Source: Piliocolobus tephrosceles (Eukaryota; Chordata; Mammalia; Primates; Cercopithecidae). Taken from it: a DNA stretch of 64,000 nt. Positions within the stretch are counted from its first letter, which is position 1; every line of letters starts with the position of its first letter. The notes beneath the pieces are model-generated. The model was given only the letters and a program-made list of their open reading frames with translations, was not told the origin of the DNA and ran no database searches. The translations under genes were made by a program, and so were the position numbers. The DNA is taken from the NCBI RefSeq assembly GCF_002776525.5, contig NC_045435.1, forward strand, positions 122,764,647-122,828,646. Direction: 5' to 3'. Shown piece after piece: positions 1-11,268 of the stretch.

Positions 1-734
1 AAACAATGGAATTACCTTAACTCAATCAGGTTGCTCAAGAGTATTGATAATATAGAGATCGACTATTTCCAAATTTACTAAAAATTTGCATTTGTGATCA
101 AAGTGTATTATGTTAAAAATCATTATTGTTTAAATATCGAAAATGTAGGTTTATTTCTGAAAAGACCCACATCATTTTAACTTCTCTTAATGTTTATCCT
201 AAAATGATATTATACAGTAAGAGATTATATGCTAAAGAAAAGGCAAGCCAAAAGAGTAATTATCACTATGTGATCATAGATTTCTAAATATACCTAGATT
301 TAGAAAGAGGGAGAAGAGGGAGACAAAGAGAGAACATGCTGTGTACAATATTGTCTTACATGGCAGAGAACAGGAAGATCAATTCTTATTTGAATTAAAG
401 CTATTTTACATCTTAATCTACACTTTACCTTCCATCTTTAATAATTTCTGAAAATGTAATGGAAGTTTTATTTTTCATATTTTATATATGTATGTATAGG
501 TATAATTTTGTTTTAGGGACAGGATTTGTTTCTATTCTGGCTTACAAAAAGTGTCATTAGTTCCCTAGTTCAAATTGATTTTTTAATTTGCCAGGCAAAA
601 AGGGTTCATCTTTGACTTATGAGGTGTAATATTACATAAAGTTTCTTATAAAAATTGCTTCAAAACTTTTTTAGAGAATGAAATTTTAATAATTTGCTTC
701 TAAATGTTACTTATAACTACTGTCCCTCAGCTAT
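1..734. other. Unassigned AT-rich sequence
   Basis: No coding region, recognisable repeat or RNA gene was seen. Every frame is heavily interrupted by stop codons. Confidence 0.5.
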
Positions 735-1520
735 TCATTCATTTGCTTATTCCATCAACAAATATTTACTCAGTGCTTACTATGTACCAGGAAATACTTT
801 TGACATCAAGGATGTAGTTGTGAATTTTAAAGGTAGTTTTCTACTTTTCTGATACCTATATCTAAAGAAGAACCTGAAAAGTAAGATGAATGAATGAATG
901 ATTGGTCAAATAAATGAATGAATAAGCAGATACATGAATGAATAAACAAACAGATAAGTTAATGAGAAAAATAAATGGGGTACTATAATGGAGAATCATG
1001 ACCAGTTAATATTGGGAAGGCAACGAAGAGAAGGTGTCTCTGAGAAACTGAGACATAAACCAAGACCTCAGTAACAGTAGAATGTAACCATGCTAGGATC
1101 TCTGGCAAGGATATAGTAGACATGAGGCTCAGCAAATCCAAAGGCCTTAAATTTCAAACAAATGTGGGGGTCTTCAGGAATATACCAAAGCAAAGTCTAA
1201 CTTGACCAATGCAAAGATCAGGGCCAGTGTTATAACATGAAGTTGGAAAGGGAGATAATGACAAATTGTATAGGGCCCTGAAAGTTAAGGTAGAGTTTTG
1301 GATAATATTTAAATGCAAACAAAACTCATTTGATGAATTTAACTTGGACATAACATACTTTGGTCAGAACTTTTAAAATAACATTCTGGTTGCTGGAGAA
1401 TGAATAACAAGGGACAAAAGAACAGAAGCAAGAAGATTAGTTAAAGGCAGAAATCAAGGAGAACATGTAGGTTTTTAGCTCAACCATCTGGGTATATTTC
1501 CTGAGATAAGCAATATTTAA
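735..1520 (-). repeat. Ancient L2-like LINE fragment
   Basis: The segment opens with a diverged form of the widespread ancient motif 'tttactcagtgcttactatg' followed by 'taccagg'. Further on it keeps, in the right order, weak blocks I associate with the antisense of L2-class repeats: a 'tctctgagaaactgagac' block, a 'tagggccctgaaa' block and an 'acattctggttgctggagaa' block. Divergence is high, so exact ends are uncertain. It could instead be another ancient mammalian repeat. A complementary orientation of the same family seems to be present at 62080-62900. Confidence 0.5.
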
Positions 1521-4090
1521 ATGGCTGCCTTAATGGAGTTTTAATGCTAACATTAATAAAGTTTTGAGTAATTGCTTATAAAGATAGTATAATCTAGAAG
1601 ACAAAATAAGGCAATTCTATGCAAATAGAAGCTTAAAATTTTAGAGTGGCAATCCCCTAACTTTTACAAGTATAAAATCTTTGAGATTAAAGAGGTAGGC
1701 TAGATGTACATTTCTCAAAACTCCATCTTTAAAAATTAATATATTGTAGATACAAAAAAAATTAGAACATCCTACTCTAATATTTCTTTAACTGCTCTGA
1801 TGGAGGTATTCAGGAATGAAGTTTAGCTTGAAATATTCCATAAAGAAGTAATGGTCCCAATATCTAATGATTTATCTCACAATTCTCTGAGGATTTCACA
1901 CTGCTAAAAGTTTTATAGGAAAATTGGCAGCTGGGAACTAATGTCATTCAGAGGACACATTCTGATCATCAGAGGGCCCTTGAATTTTGTAGCTATCCTG
2001 AAACACGGCTGTATAAAATATGCTCTTCCTAGGAGATGCCCTAAACAGCTTTGGAAATAAAGAAAAGTACAATAATAAACTTATTCAGGTTAACAATCAA
2101 AATACTCAACTCGAGAGAAACTTTTTTTTGACATCATGTCAAGTTCAAGAAAAGAGTTATCTAATTATTGAGGAAAATAGAAATGCTATATTTCTCAGCT
2201 TTGTTCTTGTAAAGCTCTATTTCACTTGCACTTTTACAATTCATTTTCTTATTTTCCTTTTTCTTACAAACTTTATATTGCTTTAAAGTTAAAAGTTCAG
2301 ATTTTGAAGAAGTTAGCCCTTTGAATTAGAATTATTTCTAATGTCCCTCCAGTTTTTGAAGAAACATCACAATAACTTCTAATGATATACCTTTTCATGC
2401 CAAGTGGCAGCTTTTATTCAACTGTGATTCACATTAAAAGCAGGAGTTGCTCTGTTGTTAATGAAGTTTACTAAATTTACAATTTTAAGTGAGTTAAGAA
2501 TACTAACATGTTTTAAATCAGCCTATTAGTGTTAGCTTGAAATAATAAATATTTCATTTTTGTTACTTATTTTAGGAAAAAAACTATGATAATTAAGGCA
2601 CACATCAAGTATCTTAGAGCATTAAGACAAGCCTTAATCCAAAAGCCAGTGCTTGAGGGACAGACCATTATGTAACATTCTCTCACTGAGATGCTGAGAT
2701 CCACACCTAGATCGACCTTCCTTCTGCTTATGCATAAAGGCTAGGTAGTCAAAGGTGCATAAATAAGAGGGAGTGTTAGAGAAACGAAGATGGCAGGAGG
2801 TGTAGTTACAACAATATGAACCCAAGTCATAAGCAGCATTATTGCCTTGGAGGAAGAAGATGCCAAAAAAAAAATTCAAATCCATTTCACTACATGCAAT
2901 ATTTTACTTAACATGATATCAGAGCTGGAATAGTGCTTGGATGGTACTACTGCTGGCCAACTTCCATTCAATTCCTTAGATTAATTTTTCTATTCTTGAA
3001 TTTTCATTCTTTTGATTCAAAGACTTCTGATTTGTTGAAATAAAAAAACCACAGGGAAGGGTAATGCATTAGGCAATCTACAGCAATTTTCCAATAGGAT
3101 TTACTTGTTAAATGGTTACTTACCAACTGATGCTTGAGTCAGTAGCTATATCTTACAATAGGAGATAAGCAGACATGAATTTGATTCCTTGCTTTGCTTT
3201 TAATTAAAGGAGCATCCTAGGCAAACTTAAGTATTTGAGCTTACATTTCATGATATACACAGGAGATGAATTATTTTGTTAATATGATGAATGATACTAT
3301 TAAATGCAGTTATATGAAAGAACTAGAAGGACTTGTTTAATACAATAGGTAGTAAAAATATATTAGTTAAATTTATTTAACAAATACCAACAAAACAAGG
3401 TTTATATATATGGTTGATGGTTGGAGTATAGAGTATTATTCTGAAAGACCTTGGAAAACCTAATGAAATGAGGCTGATGAAATAAGCTGAGGCTTGTAGA
3501 CCATATGACACAAATATAAATATATTGTGCATTTGAAATATTAGCACAGAGGATGAAATATACTGGAAAATATAATAGACAGTTTATCCTGGGGAAGTAG
3601 AAACACATCTTAATAAAGAAACTCAGGCACACAAATGATAATATTTCCTTGTTTAAAATTATGTCCAGCTTAATCACAGAACTTACTATAGCCCTCTCTT
3701 AATTCTCGAGTTTGCACAAAAATTTTGGAAGCTCAGGTTGTGCCCCCAAATAGTAAATCAACCTCCAATTTCCAGTCTGTTGCAATAATTGATGATGGCT
3801 GTTTTGTCCAGGGCACCTTGTGCCTGGAGTAGTGTCTACTCCACCTCTGTGCCACCCTTGAAGCATGGTTTATTAGCTTCTCATTGATGCCATAAGAAAA
3901 TACCACAAACTTTTTTGGAGGGCTTCAGTTCCACAATGGTGAAGAAGCAAGCTAGCTTTATTCCTCACCACAGAAAATCTAAAACACTTATGCAATTATG
4001 CAGTACCAATATTATCACCAGCCATATTCCAGAACTAAAATGTGAAGATGAGACAGTTCCCAGGACCACAGAAAATTGAGAAAAATCCTG
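1521..4090. other. Unassigned AT-rich sequence
   Basis: About 2.5 kb without a supported gene. The open frames near 2020-2286, 2634-2885 and 3402-3677 are short, low-complexity and lack any known domain. Around 3866-3960 there is a weak trace of an old repeat ('gatgccataagaaaataccac') that may belong to the same family as the segments at 16745 and 35945. Confidence 0.45.
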
Positions 4091-4094
4091 AATG

Positions 4095-5146
4095 ATATTG
4101 CCTAGCCCAAAAGCAATGCAAACAAAAGCCAAAATTAAAAAAAAGTAGGATCTGATTGAACTAAAGAGCTTCTGCACAGCAAAATAAACTATCATCACAG
4201 TGAACAGGCAACCTAGAGAATGGGAGAAAAGTTTTTGCTATCTATCCATCTGACAAAGGGCTGATATCCAGAATCTACAAACAATGTAGACAGATTTACA
4301 TGAAAACAAACAAACAACCCGTCAAAAAGTGGGCTAAGGATATCAACAGACACTTCTCAAAAGAAGACATCTATGCAGCCAGTAAACATATGAAAAAAAA
4401 AGCTCATAACCACGTCATTAGAGAAATGTAAATCAAAACCACAATGAGATGCCATCTCATGCCAGTTAGAATGGTGATCATTGAAAAGTCAGGAAACAAC
4501 AGATGCTGGAAAGGATGTGGAGAAATAGGAATGCTTTTACACGGTTGGTGGGAGTGTAAATTCAACCATTGTGGAAGACAGTGTGATGATTCCTCAAGGA
4601 TCTAGAACCAGAAATATCATTTGACCCAGCAATCCCACTACTGGGTATATACCCAAAGAATTATAAATCATTCTACTATAAAGACACATGCACACATGTT
4701 TACTGTGGCACTGTTCACAATAGTAAAGACTTGCAATCAACCCAAATGCCCATCAATGATAGACTGGATAAAGAAATGTGGCCCATATAAACCATGGAAG
4801 ACTATGCAGCCATAAAAAAGGACGAATTCCTGTCCTTTGCAGGGACATAGATGATGCTGAAAACTATCATTCTCCGAAAACTACCATAAGAACAGAAAAC
4901 GAAAAAAATCGCATGTTCTCACTCATGAGTGGGAGTTGAACAATGAGGACCCATGAACACAGGGAGGAGAATATCACACACTGTGGCCTGTCAGCGGGTG
5001 GGCAGCTAGGGGAGGGAGAGCATTAGGAGAAATACCTAAGGTAGATGATGGATTGATGGTTGCAGCAAACCACCATGGCACATGCATACCTATATAACAA
5101 AACTGCATATTCTGCACATGTACCCCGGAGCTTAAAGTATAATTAA

Positions 5147-5183
<37 letters not shown>
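4095..5183 (+). mobile_element. 5'-truncated primate L1 (ORF2 end plus 3' UTR)
   Basis: The sequence matches the distal part of L1 ORF2 and the 3' UTR in plus orientation: the 'aagagcttctgcacagcaaa' block near 4165, the 'ctactgggtatatacccaaa' block near 4640, and the terminal 'cacatgtacccc' block near 5115. It ends in an (AAT)n tail at about 5145-5183. The reading frame is broken by stops and small indels; only short stretches such as 4621-4815 stay open. It begins inside ORF2, so the copy is strongly 5' truncated. I did not find a convincing target-site duplication. Confidence 0.85.
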
Positions 5184-5410
5184 GATAAACTCTTAACAGA
5201 TGGTAGTGGAATTAGACTTCCATATCTGTGATTCCCCTCTCCCCATTCAGCCTGTCATCAATGCATGAAGATTTTCTCCCAACTCATGGTTTCTACACTG
5301 GAAAAAGTGAGGTAGAAGTGGACAATGAGTCTTCACACCACCTTGGGTTCTCTGGTAGGATATTGCCCCTGCCTTAATTCCAGGAAGCAATGCAAATGCC
5401 TGAAGCAAAA

Positions 5411-5450
<40 letters not shown>

Positions 5451-5811
5451 TCTTGAGGAAAGCACAGGAAGCAGGACTACTATCCTCCGCCCTGGAAATT
5501 GTGCCTTGTGACTTAGCCAAAGGCAGATCAGAGTGGCTTTCCAGTAGCACACACTTTAGGAGGTCTGTTCCACAGGTCCCCTGGGCACAAATACCTAGCC
5601 TGCCTTCCCACATTGCAAGGAAATCACCTTTGGAGTCTTTCTCATTTGGAAATGGCAGCACTCCAAACCTTTACTATGGGTGAGGTGAACCTGGAGTTAA
5701 GGCACAACCTAGAGCCTAAAAAGGAAGCAGCCCCCAGCAGTAAAGAATCCTTAAATATATTCAATAGACAACAAAACAAGCAAGACAGAGAAGACTGTGA
5801 AAGAAATCAGG
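5184..5811. other. Unassigned sequence with a (GT)n tract
   Basis: Contains a (TG)n microsatellite at about 5414-5448. Open frames here are shadows of the repeat (poly Cys-Val or His-Thr translations). GC content is a little above that of the flanks, and the segment may be the upstream part of the LTR-like element that follows. Confidence 0.4.
5414..5448. repeat. (TG)n microsatellite
   Basis: About 17 uninterrupted TG units. Confidence 0.95.
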
Positions 5812-6277
5812 CACATTCCTCAGCCCTGGGCTCAATACAAACACCATATATCTCTCAATTTCCTGGGCCCAGTACAAACACCATATATCTCTCAATTTCC
5901 TGGGCCCAGTACAAACACGTCCCACCGTATATCTCAACTTAAAAAAACACCACCTGGAAAAATCGCTGATAAGGGCACAGCTGTTTGTGGTTTTACTGAA
6001 AGCACGGGAACCAATAGAAAACTGCTAAATGTATAACTTAATATGTTAACCAATTGTAATGCTGTAACCTAAAGAATTCCCTTGTTCCTCTGTAACCTTA
6101 CAAGTCCTGTTTACATCGGGCTATAAAAAGTGAGCACACGCATTATTCAAGGCCCTCTTATCTGCTGTGGAGTGGAGGGACCAAGTTCGAACTTGCAGTA
6201 AAACATCCTTGCCGCTTGGCTTTGACTCTGGACTCTGGTGGTCTTCTTTGGGGAACAAACGGTCTGGACATAACAAC
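5812..6277 (+). mobile_element. Probable solo LTR of an ERV (3' part clear)
   Basis: The layout is that of a retroviral promoter/terminator. Tandem 37 bp units (5826-5940) are followed by a TATA-like 'ctataaaaag' at 6121-6130, a stretch reading 'ttcaaggccctcttatctgc', and an end 'ggtctggacataaca', where 'aca' would be the LTR terminus. It lies directly before the old L1M. The 5' edge is not defined, and no second LTR or internal ERV region is adjacent. The family is not identified; class I is my guess. Confidence 0.5.
5826..5940. repeat. 37 bp tandem repeat, about 3 copies
   Basis: Units start at 5826, 5863 and 5900, each beginning 'ctgggc'. The first two differ by about two bases; the third is diverged by a small insertion ('cgtcccac'). 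It sits upstream of the TATA-like box, where LTR enhancer repeats commonly lie. Confidence 0.85.
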
Positions 6278-6289
6278 TGTAATCAGTAT

Positions 6290-7131
6290 CTAATCATTCA
6301 GTACAAAGATATAGATGTAAATTTGCATTAAAAAAACAGAGAGGGAAAATAGAGAACTGTGATCTCCCCAAATGGACAAAGTAAGGAGCCAGTGATGACT
6401 CTCATGAAATGGTAGTGTGTGAGCTCTCTGACCAACAATTCAAAACTGCAGCTGTAAGGAAACTCAGTGACCTCCAAGATAACACAGAATATCAATTCAC
6501 AAATTCATCATGAAAAATTAACAAAGACATTAAAATAATTTTTTAAATTACACAAAAATCTTGAAAAGAGAAGTACATTTTATGACTGAATTGTATTAGA
6601 GGCTCTAACAACAGAAAGAATCGAGCAAAGGAAAGAATTCATTAATTTAAAAACAGGCTATTTGAAAATACACAGTCAGAAAAGAAAAAAATAATGAAAA
6701 GGAATTAAGGTTGCCCACAAGATATAAAAAATTACCATGAATGTCCAAATCTAATAATTAGATATTCAAGAGTGAGTTGAGCAAAGGCAATGCATAGAAA
6801 GTTTATTCAAAGAGGTAATAAAAGAAAACTTTCCAAAACAAGGGAAAGAAAGGAATATCCAGGTATACGAAGGGTAGATGTCAACAAAGAGATTTAACCC
6901 AAATAATACTACCCCCAAATTTGTAATATTCAAACTGTCCAAAGTCAAGGACAAAAGAGGATACAAAAAGTCAAAATGAGAGGGGATGATGTTAATGTGT
7001 AAAGTTTTAAAATATTTTTGTTTCTATTTGTTTTCTTTGTAATTTAAGTTTTTATCTCTTTAAAACAATTTGTTATATATATATATGCAATGTTTATGTT
7101 AATCCTCATGGTAGCCACAACACAAAAATTT
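6290..7131 (+). mobile_element. Old L1M, segment 1 (ORF1 to inter-ORF region)
   Basis: Plus-strand match to old mammalian L1: the block around 6790-6960 corresponds to the ORF1 C-terminal coding region ('tttattcaaagaggtaataa', then 'actgtccaaagtcaaggaca'), and the block around 7020-7131 to the ORF1/ORF2 boundary ('cctcatggtagccacaacac'). The element is interrupted at about 7131 by a younger L1 and resumes at about 11269. The coding frame is destroyed. Confidence 0.75.
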
Positions 7132-7279
7132 ATATGTGTTTCTGCATGTGAAATGGGTCTCCTGAATACATAAAACTAATAGGTCTTGACTCTATCCAGT
7201 TTCCCAGTCTGTGTCTTTTAATTGGACCATTTAGTCCATTTACATTTAATGTTAATATTGTTATGTGTGAACTTGATCC
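7132..7279 (-). mobile_element. Inverted 5' piece of the younger L1
   Basis: This ~148 bp block is the reverse complement of the L1 ORF2 endonuclease-domain coding region (antisense 'gaaatgggtctcctgaatac', 'ccatttacatttaatgttaa'). It abuts the forward copy of the same region at about 7280. That is the signature of twin-priming (5' inversion) during L1 target-primed reverse transcription. Confidence 0.75.
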
Positions 7280-10200
7280 TGAGCCAAAACCCATCAGTTT
7301 GCTGTATTCAGGAGAACCATCTTACATGCAGAGACACACATAGGCTCAAAATAAAGGGATGGAGGAAGATCTACCAAGGAAATGGAGAACAACAAAAAAG
7401 CAGGGGTTGCAATCCTAGTCTCTGATAAAACTGACTTTAAACCATCAAAAATCAAAAGAGACAAAGAAGGCCATTACATAATGGTAAAGGGATCGATTCA
7501 ACAGGAAGAGCTAACTATCCTAAATATATATGCACCCGATACAAGAGCACCCAGATTCATAAAGCAAGTCCTCAGAGACTTACAAAGAGACTTAGATTCC
7601 CATACAATAATAATGGAAGACTTCAACATCCCACTGTGAACATTAGACAGATCAACAAGACAGAAAGTTAACAAAGATATCCAGGAATTGAACTCATATC
7701 TGCACCAAGCAGACGTAACAGACATCTACAGAACTCTCCAACCCAAATCAACAGGATATACATTCTTCTCAGCACCACATCACACTTATTCCAAAATTGA
7801 CCGCATAATTGGAAGTAAAGCACTCCTCAGCAAATGTACAAGAACAGAAATTATAACAAACTGCCTCTCAGACCACAGTGCAATCAAACTAGAACTCAGG
7901 ATAAAGAAACTCAATCAAAACCGCTCAACTACATGGAAACTGAACAACCTGCTCCTGAATGACTACTGGGTACATAATGAAATGAAGGCAGAAATAAAGA
8001 TGTTCTTTGAAAAAAATGAGAACAAAGATACAACATACCAGAATCTCTGGGACACATTTAAAGCAGTGTGTAGAGGGAAATTTATAGCACTAAATGCCCA
8101 CATAAGAAAGCTTGCAAAATCTAAAATTGACAGTCTAACATCACAAATAAAAGAACGAGAGAAGCAAGAGCATACACATTCAAAAGCTAGCAGAAGGCAA
8201 GAAATAACTCAGATCATAGCAGAACTGAAGGAGATAGAGACATAAAAAAACCTGCAAAAAATCAATGAATCCAAGAGCGGGTTTTTTGAAAAGATCAACA
8301 AAATTGATAGACCGCTAGCAAGACTAATGAAGAAGAAAAGAGAGAAGAATCAAATAGATGCAATAAAAAATGATAAAGAGGATATCATCACTGACTGTAC
8401 AGAAATACAAACTACCATAAGAGAATAGTATAAACACCTCTATGCAAATAAACTAGAAAATCTAGAAGAAATTGATAATTTCCTGGACACTTACACTCTC
8501 CCAGAACTAAATCAGGAAGAAATTGAATCCCTGAATAGACCAATAGCAGGCTCTGAAATTGAAGCAATAATTAATAGCCTACCAACCAAAAAAAGTCCAG
8601 GACCAGATGGATTCATAGCTGAATTCTACCAGGGGTACAAGGAGGAGCTGGTACTATTCCTTCTGACACTACTCCAATCAATAGAAAAAGAGGGAATCCT
8701 CCCTAACTCGTTTTATGAGGCCAGCATCATCCTGATACCAAAGCCTGGCAGGGACACAACAAAAAAAGAGAATTTTAGACCAATATCCCTGATGAGCATC
8801 GATGCAAACATCCTCAATAAAATACTGGCAAACCGCATCCAGCAGCACATCAAAAAGCTTATCCACCATGATCAAGTGGGCTTCATCCCTGGGATGCAAG
8901 GCTGGTTCAACATATGCAAATCAATAAACGTAATCCGGCATATAAACAGAACCAAAGACAAAAATCGCATGATTATCTCAATAGATGCAGAAAAGACCTT
9001 TGACAAAATTCAGCAGCCCTTCATGCTAAAAACTCTCAATAAATTCTGTATTGATGGAACGTATCTCAAAATAATAAGAGCTATTTATGACAAACCCACA
9101 GCCAATATCATACTGAATGGGCAAAAATTGGAAGCATTCCTTTTGAAAACTGGCACAAGACAGGGATGCCCTCTCTCACCACTCCTATTCAACACAGTGT
9201 TGGAAATTCTGCCTAGGGCAATCAGGCAAGAGAAAGAAATCAAGGGTATTCAGTTAGGAAAAGAAGAAGTCAAATTGTCCCTGTTTGCAGATGACATGAT
9301 TGTATATTTAGAAAACCCCATCATCTCAGCCCAAAATCTCCTTAAGCTGATAAGCAACTTCAGCAAAGTCTCAGGACACAAAATTAATGTGCAAAAATCA
9401 CAAGCATTCGTATACACCAGTAACAGACAAACAGAGAGTCATATCATGAATGAACTCCCATTCACAATACCTTCAAAGAGAATAAAATATCTAGGAATCC
9501 AACTTACAAGGGATGTAAAGGACCTCTTCAAGGAGAACTACAAACCACCACTCAGGGAAATAAAAGAGGACACAAACAAATGGAAAGCATACCATGCTCA
9601 TGAATAGGAAGAATCAATATCGTGAAAATGGCCATACTGCCCAAGGTAATTTATAGATTCAATGTCATCCCCATTAAGCTACCAATGACTTTCTTCACAG
9701 AATTGGAAAAAACTGCTTTAAAGTTCATATGGAACCAAAAAAGAGCCCATATTGCCAAGACAATCCTAAGTCAAAAGAACAAAGCTGGAGGCCTCACGAT
9801 ACTTGACTTCAAACTCTACTACAAGGCTACAGTAACCAAAACAGCATGGTACTGGTACCAAAACAGAGATATAGACAAATGGAACAGAACAGAGCCCTCA
9901 GAAATAATATCACACATGTACAGCCATCTGATCTTTGACAAACCTGAGAAAAACAAGAAATGGGGAAAGGATTCCCTATTTAATAAATGGTGCTGGGAAA
10001 ATTGGCTAACCATAAGTAGAAAGCTGAAACTGGATCCTTTCCTTACTCCTTACGAAAATTAATTCAAGATGGATTAGAGACTTAAATATTAGACCTAATA
10101 CCATAAAAACCCTAGAAGAAAATCTAGGTAGTACCATTCAGGACATAGGCATGGACAAGGACTTCATGTCTAAAACACCGAAAACAATGGCTACAAAAGC

Positions 10201-11268
10201 CAAAATTGACAAATCGGATCTAATTAAACTAAAGAGCTTCTGCACAGCAAAAGAAACTACCATTAGTGTGAACAGGCAACCTACAGAATGGGAGAAAATT
10301 TTTGCAATCTACTCATCTGACAAAGGGCTAATATCCAGAACCTACAAAGAACTCAAACAAATTTACAAGAAAAAAACAAACAACCCCATCAAAAAGTGGA
10401 CAAAGGATATGAACAGACATTTCTCAAAAGAAGACATTCATACAGCCAACAGACACATGAAAAAAATGCTCATCATCACTGGCCAGCAGAGAAACGCAAA
10501 TCAAAACCACAATGAGATACCATCTCACACCAGTTAGAATGGTGATCATTAAAAAGTGAGGAAACAACAGGTGTTGGAGAGGATGTGGAGAAATAGGAAC
10601 ACTTTTACACTGTTGGTGGGATTGTAAACTAGTTCAACCATTATGGAAAACAGTATAGTGATTCCTCAAGGATCTAGAACTAGAAGTACCATTTGACCCA
10701 GCCATCCCATTACTGGGTATATATCCAAAGGATTATAAACCATGGTGCTATAAAAACACATGCACACATATGTTCATTGCGGCACTATTCACAATAGCAA
10801 AGACTTGGAATCAACCCAAATGTCCACCAGTGACAGACTGGATTAAGAAAATGTGGCACATATACACCATGGAATACTATGCAGCCATAAAAAAGGATGA
10901 GTTTGTGTCCTTTGTAAGGACATGGATGCAGCTGGAAACCATCATTCTTAGCAAACTATCGCAAGAACAGAAAACCAAATAGGGCATGTTCTCACTCATA
11001 GGTGGGAACTGAACAATGAGATCACTTGGACTTGGGAAGGGCAACATCAAATACCAGGACCTATTATGGGGAGGCGGGAGGGAGGAGGAATTGCATTGGG
11101 AGTTATACCTGATGTAAATGATGAGTTGATGGGTGCTGATGAGTTGATGGGTGCAGCACACCAACATGGCACAAGTATACAATGTTACATATACAAGTAT
11201 ATGTAACAAACCTGCAAGTTATGAACATGTACCCTAGAACTTAAAATATAATAATAATAAAAAAAATG
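7280..11268 (+). mobile_element. Primate L1 (L1P-type), 5' truncated, degraded ORF2 plus 3' UTR
   Basis: This copy carries most of ORF2, the L1 protein that nicks DNA (endonuclease) and reverse transcribes L1 RNA at the target. ORF1 and the 5' UTR are absent. The endonuclease part is read from 7382 to about 7990, the reverse transcriptase from about 8560 to 9607, and the cysteine-bearing C-terminal region from 9622 onward. The RT active-site motif FADD is encoded at 9284-9295. The frame is broken by nonsense changes near 7637, 8243, 8427 and 9605, then by frame changes near 9610, 10062-10150 and 10540. The copy ends in a short A-rich tail at about 11245-11268. It is inserted into the old L1M, which flanks it on both sides. 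Confidence 0.9.
8792..9607 (+). pseudogene. L1 ORF2 reverse transcriptase domain remnant
   Basis: This is the longest open stretch in the L1, 271 codons in one frame. It covers the RT fingers and palm: an early block typical of L1 RT ('ANRIQQHIKKLIHHDQVGFI'), the 'RQGCPLSPLLFN' motif, and the catalytic FADD at residues 165-168 of the stretch. An in-frame TAG ends it at 9605-9607, and sequence downstream continues in another frame, so no complete ORF2 protein can be made. The ATG at 8792 is internal to ORF2 and not a true start. Confidence 0.9.

Noticed and set aside
5390..5683. Open frames with Cys-Val or His-Thr runs
   Set aside because: Translations of the (TG)n microsatellite.
5826..5940. 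Possible CRISPR-like array
   Set aside because: Direct tandem units without unique spacers in a primate LTR-like element; not a CRISPR array.
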